Source: Nucisporomicrobium flavum
Lineage (GTDB): Bacteria > Actinomycetota > Actinomycetes > Mycobacteriales > Micromonosporaceae
Length of the DNA: 64,000 nucleotides
Direction of reading: 5' to 3'
Assembly (NCBI RefSeq): GCF_016464385.1
Contig: NZ_JADMLH010000002.1
Coordinates: forward strand, 635,334-699,333
Shown here piece after piece: positions 55,989-64,000 of the stretch; within the stretch, counting starts at the first letter, position 1, and every line of letters begins with the position of its first letter. A model generated the notes under the pieces. The model did not search any database. It had not been told where the DNA came from and saw only the letters and a program-made list of their open reading frames with translations. Position numbers and translations under genes: made by a program.

Positions 55989-56873
55989 GTGCTAAACCAG
56001 ACATCTAGTGATTCCTGGCAGCATCTACTCGAAATGCCGCGAAAGTCTTTCTGGGCGCGTCTGCCGTTCGGCGTCCGGATGACAGCGGCCGGACTCGGGG
56101 TGCTCACGCTCGTGGGCGGCACTGCCGGTGGGTTGGTCGCGCTGACCGGCAATGAGCGGGCTGACGCCGTACGCGCGGTCGGTCAGGAGGCCGTCGCGGT
56201 CGCGCCCCTCGATGCCGCCCCGCCCGCCGAGGCGCCGCCGTCGCCGTCTCCGGCGGCTTCCAGCGCGCCCCTTCTCGGACGAGCTGCGGCGGAGGTGGAG
56301 ATCCCGGCCATCACCGAGGACCGGTCCGCTCCCGGCGTGGCCGACCGTACGGGGACCCGCGCGCCGCGCCGTACGTCCACCGTGGCCGGAACGGTCCGCG
56401 AGCCCGCCCGCCTCGCCGCCACCGGGGCGGTGCCCGTACCCGTCGTGCGTAGGGCGCGGGTGTCGGAGACGCAGACGATCCCGTTCCGCACGATGCTGGT
56501 CCGCGATCCGTCCCTGCCCCCCGGCAGCAAGCGGGTCCAGACGCGGGGTGTGCCCGGCGAACGGGTGCTGCACTACGAGGTGACGTACACGGGGAGCAAG
56601 GAGACCGCGCGGCGGCTGCTCGACTCCACCGTCGCGCGTGAGCCGCAGCACCGGGTCATCGCCTTCGGCAACCGCCGGTCGGGCGGCGGCACTCACCCGG
56701 ACGGTTCGTGCGGCGGCGATCAGAGCGAATGCGCACCGCTGGCGCGCAGCGCGGTGTGCAGCGACGAGACGAAACCCGAGGAGGAGGAACTGCTGGACCA
56801 GCACCTGGGCTTGCTGAGCTCCGACGACCTGGACGCCCTGGACCTCACGATGCCGTGCGAGGACGAGGAGTAA
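55989..56873 (+). CDS. Membrane-anchored G5 domain protein
   Basis: About 294 residues from GTG 55989 (ATG 56034 is an alternative). One transmembrane segment (about residues 28-50) leads to a Pro/Ala-rich linker and then a G5 domain (RVSETQTIPFRTMLVRDPSLPPGSKRVQTRGVPGERVLHYEVTYTGSKE). The C-terminus has three Cys residues and an acidic end (DDLDALDLTMPCEDEE). G5 domains bind N-acetylglucosamine-containing cell-wall material, so this is probably a cell-wall-bound protein. Confidence 0.8.
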   Translation: MLNQTSSDSWQHLLEMPRKSFWARLPFGVRMTAAGLGVLTLVGGTAGGLVALTGNERADAVRAVGQEAVAVAPLDAAPPAEAPPSPSPAASSAPLLGRAAAEVEIPAITEDRSAPGVADRTGTRAPRRTSTVAGTVREPARLAATGAVPVPVVRRARVSETQTIPFRTMLVRDPSLPPGSKRVQTRGVPGERVLHYEVTYTGSKETARRLLDSTVAREPQHRVIAFGNRRSGGGTHPDGSCGGDQSECAPLARSAVCSDETKPEEEELLDQHLGLLSSDDLDALDLTMPCEDEE

Positions 56874-56916
56874 TCCGCTCGCCCCGGCGGCCACCGACCG
56901 CGCAGACTCACGGTCC

Positions 56917-57663
56917 GTGGACACCTTCGAGGACCTGCTCGCCGAGGCCGCGGCCGTACCGGTCGAGGGCTGGGACTTCTCCTGGTTCGCCGGCCGGGCC
57001 ACCGAGGCCCGCCCGAGCTGGGGTTACGCCCGGCTGATCGGCGAGCGGATGGCCGGGGCGGGCGCCGCTCTCGACCTGCAGACCGGCGGCGGTGAGGTGC
57101 TGGCCACGGTGCCGAAGCCCCCGGCGGTGCTGGTCGCGGTGGAGGCTTGGCGGCCCAACGTGGCGGTCGCGGCCCGCAACCTGCGCCCGCTCGGCGCATC
57201 CGTGGTCGAGGCCGGGGACTCGCTGCCGTTCCGGGACGCGGTCTTCGACCTGGTGGTCAGCAGGCATCCCGTACGGACGCCGTGGGACGAGGTGGCGCGG
57301 GTGCTGCGGCCCGGCGGGACGTTCCTCTCCCAGCAGATCGGCGCGGGCACCAACCGGGAACTGTCCGAGGCCATGCTCGGGCCGCTGCCACCGCCCGAAC
57401 CGCAGCACTTCGAGGAGGTGGTGGCCGCCGCCGGACTGGACCTCGTGGAGCTGCGCGCCGAGCGGTTGCCGGTCGAGTTCTTCGACGTCGCCGCGGTGGC
57501 GTACTTCCTTCGCAAGGTCGTGTGGACGGTGCCGGGCTTCTCCATCGAACGGTTCCGCCCGCAGCTGCGTGCGGTGCACGAGCGGATCTTGCGGGAGGGC
57601 GTGTTCCGCTCGTCATCCCGTCGGGTGCTCGTCGAGGCGGTCAAGCCGGCTGAGGAAGGATGA
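56917..57663 (+). CDS. SAM-dependent methyltransferase
   Basis: A 248-residue class I methyltransferase-like protein. The SAM motif is altered (ALDLQTGGGEVLATV in place of DxGxGxG), motif II-like VEAGDSLPFRDAVFDLVVSRHPV and motif III RVLRPGGTFLSQQIGAG are clear. A Cys-free C-terminal helical part follows. GTG at 56917. Its stop overlaps the nucleotidyltransferase start by 4 bases (ATGA). Substrate unknown; could act on a small molecule. Confidence 0.85.
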   Translation: MDTFEDLLAEAAAVPVEGWDFSWFAGRATEARPSWGYARLIGERMAGAGAALDLQTGGGEVLATVPKPPAVLVAVEAWRPNVAVAARNLRPLGASVVEAGDSLPFRDAVFDLVVSRHPVRTPWDEVARVLRPGGTFLSQQIGAGTNRELSEAMLGPLPPPEPQHFEEVVAAAGLDLVELRAERLPVEFFDVAAVAYFLRKVVWTVPGFSIERFRPQLRAVHERILREGVFRSSSRRVLVEAVKPAEEG

Positions 57664-58502
57664 GAGGCGTGGCGGTCAGCGACTCACGGCTCCAGGAGAT
57701 GGCCTCGCGTCTGGTGGAGGTGCCCGGCGTGGCTGCCGTGACGCTCAGCGGCAGCCGGGCCCGTGGCACGCACGCCCCGGACTCCGACACCGACGTCGGC
57801 CTCTACTACCGCGGGACGCTCGACCTCGCCGCGCTCGGCGCGCTGGCGCGTGAGTTCGCCGGCCCCGCGGCACGGGTCACCGCGCCCGGCGAGTGGGGGC
57901 CGTGGGTGGACGGCGGCGGCTGGCTCACCGTCGACGGCGCGCCCGTGGACTGGATCTACCGGGACCTCGGCCGGGTCACCCGGGCCATCGCGGACGCCGA
58001 GCACGGCCGGTACGCCTTCCACGCCCAGGCGGGTCACCCGCTCGGCGTTCCCGACTTCACGTACGCCGGGGAAGTGGCGCTGAGCGTGATCCTCGGCGAT
58101 CCCACCGGGGAGCTCGCGACCCTGCAGCAGCGCGCACGGGTCTATCCGCCGGCGCTGCGCGAGGCGCTGATCGCGGGGCTCTGGGAGGCCGACTTCCTCG
58201 CCGGGATCGCGCGCAAGGCCGTGTCCCGCGGGGACGCCGCGTACGTCGCCGGATGCCTCTTCCGGCTCATCGGGGTGTGCGCGCACGCGTTGCACGGCGC
58301 GGCGGGGCGCTGGCTCATCAACGAGAAGGGCGCGGTGGCCTCGGCGGCGGCGCTCCCCGGCGCGCCCGAGCGTTTCCAGGAGCGGGCCGACGCGATGTTC
58401 GCCTGCCTGGACGGCGACCCCGGCCACCTCGGCACCGCCCTCGACATGGCCGCCGACCTCGTGCTGGAGACCGCCGACGCGTGCGCCATGATGGCGCGAT
58501 GA
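57660..58502 (+). CDS. Nucleotidyltransferase domain protein (pol beta superfamily)
   Basis: A 280-residue protein. The minimal nucleotidyltransferase signature is complete: LSGSRARGTHAPDSDTDVGLYY (residues 29-50) with the GS pair and the DxD metal ligands Asp43 and Asp45. The C-terminal part is helical (KNTase-like). Such proteins modify antibiotics or tRNA or act as toxin components; the family alone does not decide. It overlaps both neighbours by 4 bases, so the three-gene set is tightly coupled. Confidence 0.85.
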   Translation: MRGVAVSDSRLQEMASRLVEVPGVAAVTLSGSRARGTHAPDSDTDVGLYYRGTLDLAALGALAREFAGPAARVTAPGEWGPWVDGGGWLTVDGAPVDWIYRDLGRVTRAIADAEHGRYAFHAQAGHPLGVPDFTYAGEVALSVILGDPTGELATLQQRARVYPPALREALIAGLWEADFLAGIARKAVSRGDAAYVAGCLFRLIGVCAHALHGAAGRWLINEKGAVASAAALPGAPERFQERADAMFACLDGDPGHLGTALDMAADLVLETADACAMMAR

Positions 58503-59236
58503 CCGCCGACGAACCCACCATCCTCGCGACCAGCGCCGGCTTCGAACGCGGCCGGTACGGCATCTTCGACATGCGTCCCGGCCCGATCCACCGCTTCGCG
58601 GCCGAGCTGGCGAACGCCGGCGGCGACGCCCGGTTCTGCTTCCTGCACCAGGCCGTCGGCGACCCGGACAACTGGATCGGTGCTACCTACGCGGCGTTCG
58701 CGAAGACGAACTACCGCGCCTCGCACCTGCAGCTGTTCCCGATGCCGAACCACGACGACATCCGAGCCCACCTGCTCGAGCAGGACGTCATCTGGGTCAA
58801 CGGCGGCAGCGTCGCGAACCTCTGCGCGGTCTGGCGGGCCCACGGCCTGGAGGAGATCCTGTACGAGGCATGGCAGGCCGGCGTGGTCCTCGGCGGCGTC
58901 TCGGCCGGCTCGATCTGCTGGCACGTCGGCGGCAGCACCGACAGCTACGGCCCGGAGCTGCGTGCTTTCACCGATGGGCTGGGCTGGCTGCCGTACAGCA
59001 ACGGTGTGCACTACGACGGCGAGGAGCAGCGCCGCCCGATGATGCACAAGCTGATCGGCGACGGCACGCTGCCCGACGGGTACGCGACCGACGACGGTGC
59101 GGGCCTGGTCTACCGCGGCACCCGCCTCGCCGAGGTGGTCGCCGAGCGGGAGGGCCCGCTGGGGTACGAGCTGAAGCGGGCAGCGGACGGCTCGGTGACC
59201 GAGACGCCGCTGCCCACCCGCGTGCTCAAGAACTAG
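58499..59236 (+). CDS. Peptidase E-like protein (family S51)
   Basis: A 245-residue class I glutamine amidotransferase-like serine peptidase. The nucleophile is Ser135 in GGVSAGSICW (131-141), with WVNGGSVANL (99-108) forming the oxyanion-side loop and His/Glu candidates in NGVHYDGEEQ. Family S51 cleaves aspartyl dipeptides; cyanophycinases are relatives. The ATG overlaps the previous stop (ATGA). It ends tail-to-tail with the ThuA gene (4-base overlap). Confidence 0.88.
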   Translation: MTADEPTILATSAGFERGRYGIFDMRPGPIHRFAAELANAGGDARFCFLHQAVGDPDNWIGATYAAFAKTNYRASHLQLFPMPNHDDIRAHLLEQDVIWVNGGSVANLCAVWRAHGLEEILYEAWQAGVVLGGVSAGSICWHVGGSTDSYGPELRAFTDGLGWLPYSNGVHYDGEEQRRPMMHKLIGDGTLPDGYATDDGAGLVYRGTRLAEVVAEREGPLGYELKRAADGSVTETPLPTRVLKN

Positions 59237-60936
59237 GGGAGCACCCACTTCTGGTTGGCCGCGCCCAGGCAGTCCCAGATGTGGATCTGCTGGCCGTCGG
59301 CGGAGCTGTTGTTGGACACGTCGAGGCAGCGCCCCGACTGCGGGTTGCGGACGGTGCCGTCGGCTTGTGCCGACCAGACCTGCGCCGCGCTGTTGTTGCA
59401 GGTGTAGAGCTGGACCTTGGTGCCGTTGGCCGTGGCGCCGCCCGCAACGTCGAGGCACTTGCCGAGCGCCTTGAACGTGCTGTTCGGGGTCACGGTCCAG
59501 TTCTGCGCGGCGGTGCTGTTGCAGGTGTAGAGCTGGATCTTCGTACCGTCGGCGGTGCCGGCGCCGGACACGTCGAGGCACTTGTTCGCCAGGCCGCGCA
59601 CCGGGCCGGTGCGCGGGCCGGGCGGCGGGGTGGTGCCGCCCAGCTCCTTGATCCTGACGTTGCGGAACGAGACATCGTCGCCGTCACCGTGGTTCTGCAG
59701 GCCGATGTGCCCGGCCAGCGAGCGCACCGGGTCGGTGTTGGTGAAGTCGTTGATCTTCGTGCCGTTGAGGAAGACCTGCAGGTGTTCCCCCTCGACCAGC
59801 AGCTCGTAGGTGTTCCACTCGCCGGGCGGGTTCAGCGCGGCGTCGCGGGCGGCGAGGTCGGCCGACTTGAACGTGTACACGGAGCCGGTGGTGCGGTCGG
59901 CGGCGTCCGTGGCGTCGATCTGCACCTCGTACCCGTTGTCCACGGCGGACCACGGGTCGCTCGACGGCGGGAAGCCGATGAAGACACCGGAGTTGTCGTC
60001 GCCGGCCATCTTCCAGTCCAGCTTGAGCGAGTAGTTGGTGAACTGCTTCGCGCTGTACCAGAGCAGACCCATGCCGCCGGTCGACGTCAGCGTGGCGTCC
60101 GCGTTGGTGAAGGAGCCGGGCCCGGCCTGGGTCCAGCCGGTCGTGGAGCCGTTGTAGAGCGGGGTGTAGCCGGTTTCGGGACGGCAGTCGGCGTTCGCCT
60201 GACGGGCCGCGTACCGGATGCCGCCGAGCAGGTGGGCCCGGAAGGCCGGATCCGAGTACGACTCGATCGTGTGGCCGCCGCCGGTGTAGAACGACCGGCC
60301 GCCGTCGAGCGTCTTGCACCAGGCGTGCGGGTGGTCGGCGCCCATGCTACCGCCGGAGTACGAGCCCTCGTCCAGCGAGGCCAGCACGTGCGCCGTGGAG
60401 CGGGCGTTGGTGCGGTAGTTGTACCACTCGTCGGTGCGGTGCCAGCGCTGCGGAAGGTGCGCGGTGGCCGCGTGCGCCCGATCCTCGACGACCACGTCCG
60501 CGGCCTGGATCGCCGGGTGCGAGGCGAACCACGCGCCGACGAGGTTGCCGTAGAACGGCCAGTCGTACTCGGTGTCGGCCGCGGCGTGCACGCCGACGTA
60601 GCCACCGCCGCCGCGGACGTAGCCCTCGAAGGCGGTCTGCTGCGCCGCGTTCAGCACGTCGCCGGTGGTGTTGAGGAAGACCACGGCCTCGTACGGCGCG
60701 AGCCCGGCCGTGGTGAAGACCGCCGGGTCCTCGGTCGCCGTGACGGAGAAGCCGTTGGCCGCTCCCAGCTCACGGATGGCGGTGGTGCCGGCGGGAATCG
60801 AGTCGTGCCGGAAGCCCGCGGTGCGGGAGAACACCAGCACGTCGTACGGGTCGTCGGCGGCCGCGGCTGCCGGGGTGGCGAGGGCCGCAACGGGCGCGGG
60901 CAGCATCAACAGGGCGGCGAGCACTTTGCCGATCAT
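59233..60936 (-). CDS. Secreted ThuA-DUF1080-RICIN protein
   Basis: A 567-residue exported protein. A signal peptide covers residues 1-27. Residues ~30-245 form a ThuA trehalose-utilisation-type, glutamine-amidotransferase-like domain (VLVFSRTAGFRHDSIPAGTTAIRELG, GGGGYVGVHAAADTEYDW). Residues ~265-430 are a DUF1080/3-keto-disaccharide-hydrolase jelly roll (YNGSTTGWTQAGPGSF, DPWSAVDNGYEVQIDATD). Residues ~441-567 are a three-lobed RICIN/CBM13 lectin domain. This architecture is met in secreted sugar-modifying enzymes. The ATG overlaps the stop of the upstream sugar dehydrogenase gene (ATGA), so both are co-translated. Confidence 0.9.
   Translation of the reverse strand: MIGKVLAALLMLPAPVAALATPAAAAADDPYDVLVFSRTAGFRHDSIPAGTTAIRELGAANGFSVTATEDPAVFTTAGLAPYEAVVFLNTTGDVLNAAQQTAFEGYVRGGGGYVGVHAAADTEYDWPFYGNLVGAWFASHPAIQAADVVVEDRAHAATAHLPQRWHRTDEWYNYRTNARSTAHVLASLDEGSYSGGSMGADHPHAWCKTLDGGRSFYTGGGHTIESYSDPAFRAHLLGGIRYAARQANADCRPETGYTPLYNGSTTGWTQAGPGSFTNADATLTSTGGMGLLWYSAKQFTNYSLKLDWKMAGDDNSGVFIGFPPSSDPWSAVDNGYEVQIDATDAADRTTGSVYTFKSADLAARDAALNPPGEWNTYELLVEGEHLQVFLNGTKINDFTNTDPVRSLAGHIGLQNHGDGDDVSFRNVRIKELGGTTPPPGPRTGPVRGLANKCLDVSGAGTADGTKIQLYTCNSTAAQNWTVTPNSTFKALGKCLDVAGGATANGTKVQLYTCNNSAAQVWSAQADGTVRNPQSGRCLDVSNNSSADGQQIHIWDCLGAANQKWVLP
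59237..59614. repeat. Near-identical RICIN-coding repeat, copy 1
   Basis: This 378-bp segment at the 3' end of the ThuA gene matches copy 2 at 60937-61314 (offset exactly 1,700 bases, same orientation) with about 14 mismatches counted by eye, roughly 96% identity. Confidence 0.9.
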
Positions 60937-63755
60937 GGGAGCACCCACTTCTGGTTGGCCGCGCCCAGGCAGTCCCAGATGTGGATCTGCTGGCCGTCGG
61001 CGGAGCTGTTGTCGGACACGTCGAGGCAGCGCCCCGACTGCGGGTTGCGGACGGTGCCGTCGGTCTGCGCCGACCAGACCTGCGCCGCACTGTTGTTGCA
61101 GGTGTAGAGCTGGACCTTCGTACCGTTGGCCGTGGCGCCGCCCGCGACGTCGAGGCACTTGCCGAGCGCCTTGAACGTGCTGTTCGGGGTCACGGTCCAG
61201 TTCTGCGCGGCGGTGCTGTTGCAGGTGTAGAGCTGGATCTTCGTACCGTCGGCGGAGGCGCCGCCGGACACGTCGAGGCACTTGTTCGCCAGGCCGCGTA
61301 CGGGCCCGGTGCGCACGGTGCCCGAGCTGAAGGTGAACGCGTCCACGTCGAAGAGCGCGCCCGTGCCGCCGGAGAAGGTGAGGTAGACCGTTCCGGCGCT
61401 GGCCGGTGCGCCGCTGATCGTGCCGGTCACGTCGGTGAACGTCTCCCAGCCGCCGGTCACCGGGACCGTGGCCGAGCCGAGGATCGTGCCGGTGGGCGAG
61501 CCCGTACGGACCTGCAGCGTCCCGCCCGCGCCGCCGGAGGAGACCCGCGCGGTGAACGACGTGGCGTTGTCCAGCCGGTACGGCTCGAACGCGATCCAGT
61601 CGCCGTTGTTGATGTTGCCGACCGTCCGGCCGCCCTCGGCCTGCGTCTTGGTGATCGGGTCGACGCCGGAGGAAGTCTTGTAGTGCTCCGCCTGCCGATG
61701 CCGGGGCTGCAGGGTGTGCTGGGTGTGCGTGGTCAGCCCGCCCGCGTCGGTGTACTCGGCGTCGAAGACCGCGAAGATGTTCGCCGCCGCGTCGTGCTCG
61801 CCGTCGACCGGGATCGTGATCGAGCCGGTGCAGCCGTTCTGCGAGGTGATCTGGTGGCCGTGGCTGTCGTGGCCCAGCACGTACGTCATCTTGACCCGTC
61901 CGCAGTCGATCGACGTGTCCTCGGGATCGGTCACGGTGATCGAGAACGGGATCGTGTCGCCGTACGCGAAGAGCGATCCGTTGGTGGGGCTGTTGATCCG
62001 GACGGTCGGCGCGGTGTTGCCGACCGTGATCTGTACGCTCGCGGTTCCCGTCAGGCCCTCACCATCGGTGACCGTCAGCGTCGCCGAGTACGTCCCGTTC
62101 GTGGTGTACGTCTTCGTCGGGTTGGCCGCGGTCGAGGTGCTGCCGTCGCCGAACGCCCAGCGGTATGTCAGCGCCGAACCCTCGGGATCCGAGGAGCCCG
62201 CCGAGGAGAACGTGACGCTCAGCGGCGCCTGCCCGGACGTGCGGTTCGCGCTCGCCACCGCGGTGGGTGCCCGGTTCGAGCCGGCCAGGTAGTCGAAGCG
62301 GTAGAGCGCCGAGTTGGCGTCTCCGTTGAAGTAGCCGGTGCCGTAGTCGAGGACGTACAGGGCGCCGTCCGGCCCGAAGGCCATGTCCATGACCTGCTTG
62401 CCGCTCCACGGGAACGAGGAGATCTCGCCGACCGAGCCGTCCGCGCCGACGTGGATGGGCTTGATCCAGCCGCGGCCCAGCTCGCCGGCGAAGAAGTGGC
62501 CGTCGAGGTCGGCCGGGAACTTCGTGGGCGAGGTCAGGTTCGCGTCGAAGCGGTAGACCGGGCCGGCCATCGGGGACTCGGAGCCGCCGCCGAACTCGGG
62601 CGGGGTGCCGCTGTCACCGCCGTACTTGATCCAGGCCGGCCGGGCCGGGGGCAGCTTGGTCTGGCCGGTGTTGCGGAACGAGTTGTTCGTGGGTCCGCCC
62701 GCGCAGTCGTACTTGGGGCCGGTGCTGTTGGTGGCGAAGTTCCACTCGTTGTACGTCTCGGCGCTGGTGTTGGAGCCCGTGCAGTACGGCCACCCGTAGT
62801 TGCCGGGGCTGGTGATCCGGTTGAACTCGACCTGGCCGCCGGGACCCCGGTTCGGGTCGGTGCTGCCGGCGTCGGGACCGTAGTCACCGAGGTAGACGAC
62901 GCCGGTCGCCTTGTCGACGCTCATCCGGAACGGGTTGCGGAAACCCATCGCGTAGATCTCGGGACGGGTGTTGGGCGTACCGGGGGCGAAGAGGTTGCCG
63001 CTCGGGACGGAGTACGACCCGTTCGCGTTCACCTTGATCCGCAGCACCTTGCCGCGCAGGTCGTTGGTGTTGCCGGCGCTGCGCTGCGCGTCGTACCCGG
63101 GGTTGCGGTCGGTGCGCTCGTCGATGGGCGCGTACCCGGCCGAGTCGAACGGGTTGGAGTCGTCGCCGGTGGACAGGTAGAGGTTGCCGGCCGCGTCGAA
63201 GTCGATGTCGCCGCCGACGTGGCAGCACAGGCCGCGGTCGGCGGGCACGTCGAGGACGTCCACCTTGCTGGCGGTGTTGAGGGTGAAGTCGGCGTTGAGG
63301 GTGTACCGCGACAGCCGGTTGACGCCCTGCCAGGCCGACCAGTTCGAGCCGGTCGCCGGGGCGTCGCCGGAGGGCGTGGACAGCGGCGGCGCGTAGTACA
63401 GGTAGATCTGGCGGTTGCTGCTGAAGCCCGGGTCGACGCCGACGCCCTGCAGCCCCTCCTCGTCGTGGTTGTAGACGGCGAGCGTGCCGACGACGGTGGT
63501 GGTGCCGTTGGCGTCCGTACGCCGCAGCGTGCCGTTGCGGGCGGTGTGCAGCACGGACCGGTCGGGCAGGACGGCCAGGGCCATCGGCTCGCCGACCTCG
63601 TCGACGCCCTTGGCGAGGGTGACCTGCTGGTAGTCGGTGGGGTCGATGTCGTGGGCGCGTGCGGGGGAGGCGACGGCGACCAGCAGGCCGGCCGTCAGTA
63701 CGGCGACCGCGGCGCTTGATCGATATCTGGGCATACGTCGATGTCTTGCGGACAT
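60933..63755 (-). CDS. Secreted PQQ-dependent-type sugar dehydrogenase with PKD, CBM and RICIN domains
   Basis: A 940-residue exported protein. The signal peptide lies within residues 8-34. Residues ~40-490 form a glucose/sorbosone dehydrogenase beta-propeller with MALAVLPDRSVLHTARNGTL, YNHDEEGLQGVGVDPGF, GLCCHVGGDIDFD and FRNPFRMSVDKATGVVYLGDYGPD. A PKD domain (~495-580), a further Ig-like region, a CBM6-like domain (~690-805) with AEHYKTSSGV...GNINNGDWIAFEPY, and a RICIN domain (815-940) follow. It likely oxidises sugars outside the cell, anchored to polysaccharide. ATG 63755 (or 63734). Confidence 0.92.
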   Translation of the reverse strand: MSARHRRMPRYRSSAAVAVLTAGLLVAVASPARAHDIDPTDYQQVTLAKGVDEVGEPMALAVLPDRSVLHTARNGTLRRTDANGTTTVVGTLAVYNHDEEGLQGVGVDPGFSSNRQIYLYYAPPLSTPSGDAPATGSNWSAWQGVNRLSRYTLNADFTLNTASKVDVLDVPADRGLCCHVGGDIDFDAAGNLYLSTGDDSNPFDSAGYAPIDERTDRNPGYDAQRSAGNTNDLRGKVLRIKVNANGSYSVPSGNLFAPGTPNTRPEIYAMGFRNPFRMSVDKATGVVYLGDYGPDAGSTDPNRGPGGQVEFNRITSPGNYGWPYCTGSNTSAETYNEWNFATNSTGPKYDCAGGPTNNSFRNTGQTKLPPARPAWIKYGGDSGTPPEFGGGSESPMAGPVYRFDANLTSPTKFPADLDGHFFAGELGRGWIKPIHVGADGSVGEISSFPWSGKQVMDMAFGPDGALYVLDYGTGYFNGDANSALYRFDYLAGSNRAPTAVASANRTSGQAPLSVTFSSAGSSDPEGSALTYRWAFGDGSTSTAANPTKTYTTNGTYSATLTVTDGEGLTGTASVQITVGNTAPTVRINSPTNGSLFAYGDTIPFSITVTDPEDTSIDCGRVKMTYVLGHDSHGHQITSQNGCTGSITIPVDGEHDAAANIFAVFDAEYTDAGGLTTHTQHTLQPRHRQAEHYKTSSGVDPITKTQAEGGRTVGNINNGDWIAFEPYRLDNATSFTARVSSGGAGGTLQVRTGSPTGTILGSATVPVTGGWETFTDVTGTISGAPASAGTVYLTFSGGTGALFDVDAFTFSSGTVRTGPVRGLANKCLDVSGGASADGTKIQLYTCNSTAAQNWTVTPNSTFKALGKCLDVAGGATANGTKVQLYTCNNSAAQVWSAQTDGTVRNPQSGRCLDVSDNSSADGQQIHIWDCLGAANQKWVLP
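60937..61314. repeat. Near-identical RICIN-coding repeat, copy 2
   Basis: The 3' end of the sugar dehydrogenase gene. It matches copy 1 at 59237-59614 in length and orientation; the mismatches are mostly silent or conservative and increase towards the linker side. Confidence 0.9.
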
Positions 63756-63854
63756 GGGGGTCCATCCCTTTCCTGACGTGGGGGAATTGCCAGGCGAGCC
63801 GCGCGGGCCCGGGGACGGCCGCGCCGCTCGTAACCGCCATGTAACGGTGAGGAA

Positions 63855-63914
63855 ACGCTAGTTACTTCCGCAGCGGCTGTCCATACTTTCGTCCGTCCTG
63901 CATGGACTTTCGTC
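63855..63914 (-). promoter_or_regulatory. Promoter of the sugar dehydrogenase operon with direct repeats
   Basis: On the minus strand TGGACA (63883-63878) and TAGCGT (63860-63855) are spaced by exactly 17 bases. Two direct repeats GACGAAAGT occur just upstream, at 63893-63885 and 63914-63906, 21 bases apart. Their position next to the -35 box is that of an activator site. Confidence 0.5.
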
Positions 63915-63929
63915 GATGACGACAAAAAG

Positions 63930-64000
63930 GTGGGGCCCCCCCCGGGGGGGGGGCCCAGTCGTTGGGGCAGGGGGGGGGAGGGCGCGGGGTTGAGGATGGG
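63930..64000. other. Low-quality contig end
   Basis: The last ~70 bases are long G and C runs with no coding or regulatory sense. They look like a sequencing or assembly artefact at a contig edge. Confidence 0.6.

Noticed and set aside
60981..63719. 912-codon plus-strand frame opposite the sugar dehydrogenase gene
   Set aside because: It is Val/Arg/Gly-rich and mirrors the real gene; the minus-strand protein has clear domains.
63930..64000. G/C homopolymer run as a biological element
   Set aside because: It lies at the window edge, has no internal structure, and is best explained as an assembly or sequencing artefact.

Overview
The window is very GC-rich, uses GTG starts freely and shows many leaderless-type starts, so it comes from a high-GC actinomycete, most likely Micromonosporaceae (Actinoplanes-like). 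This assignment rests on gene content and style, not on a search. No rRNA, tRNA, CRISPR array, transposase or phage gene was recognised. The last ~80 bases are G/C homopolymer of poor quality and look like a contig edge.

Layout. 1-2.8 kb: the 3' end of birA, a PH-domain membrane protein, two GtrA flippase-like proteins and an ECF-type sigma factor with a C-terminal zinc finger. 3-12 kb: GTP-dependent PEP carboxykinase, a membrane protein / geranylgeranyl-reductase / cis-prenyltransferase cluster, a divergent EamA exporter and LysR pair, trehalose-phosphatase and a PIN-PhoH ATPase. 12-24 kb: a secreted lytic transglycosylase with a structured leader, a trypsin-like protease, a rhomboid, glpX, DUF4245, xseBA, ispH and rmuC. 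The order uppS-phoH-glpX-xseBA-ispH...ychF resembles the conserved mycobacterial segment Rv1086-Rv1112.

Between rmuC (ends 22.7 kb) and ychF (starts 45.9 kb) that order is broken by about 23 kb of mostly accessory genes. The centre is a polymorphic-toxin locus: a secreted double-LamG protein (26.8-30.6 kb), then a 2,258-residue RHS/YD-repeat protein ending in an intein-like Hint domain and a ~108-residue toxin-like tail (30.7-37.4 kb). A small acidic protein starts 12 bases later and is the best immunity candidate, followed by two more unrecognised small proteins. Beyond lie an alkylation-repair operon (Ada/AlkA fusion plus Ogt), an XRE regulator with an unrecognised large C-terminal domain, GNAT proteins and a GT-A-like protein of unknown role.

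47-59 kb holds small hypotheticals, an MFS transporter, a DUF6082/DUF397 pair, a large secreted protein, PAP2, an ArsR/AHSA1 pair, a MarR-controlled FMN reductase with a clear operator, secreted LTD and G5 proteins, and a tightly overlapped methyltransferase / nucleotidyltransferase / peptidase E operon. 59-64 kb holds two translationally coupled secreted carbohydrate-related proteins (ThuA-DUF1080-RICIN and sugar dehydrogenase-PKD-CBM-RICIN) that share a nearly identical 378-bp RICIN segment and lie behind a promoter with two direct repeats.
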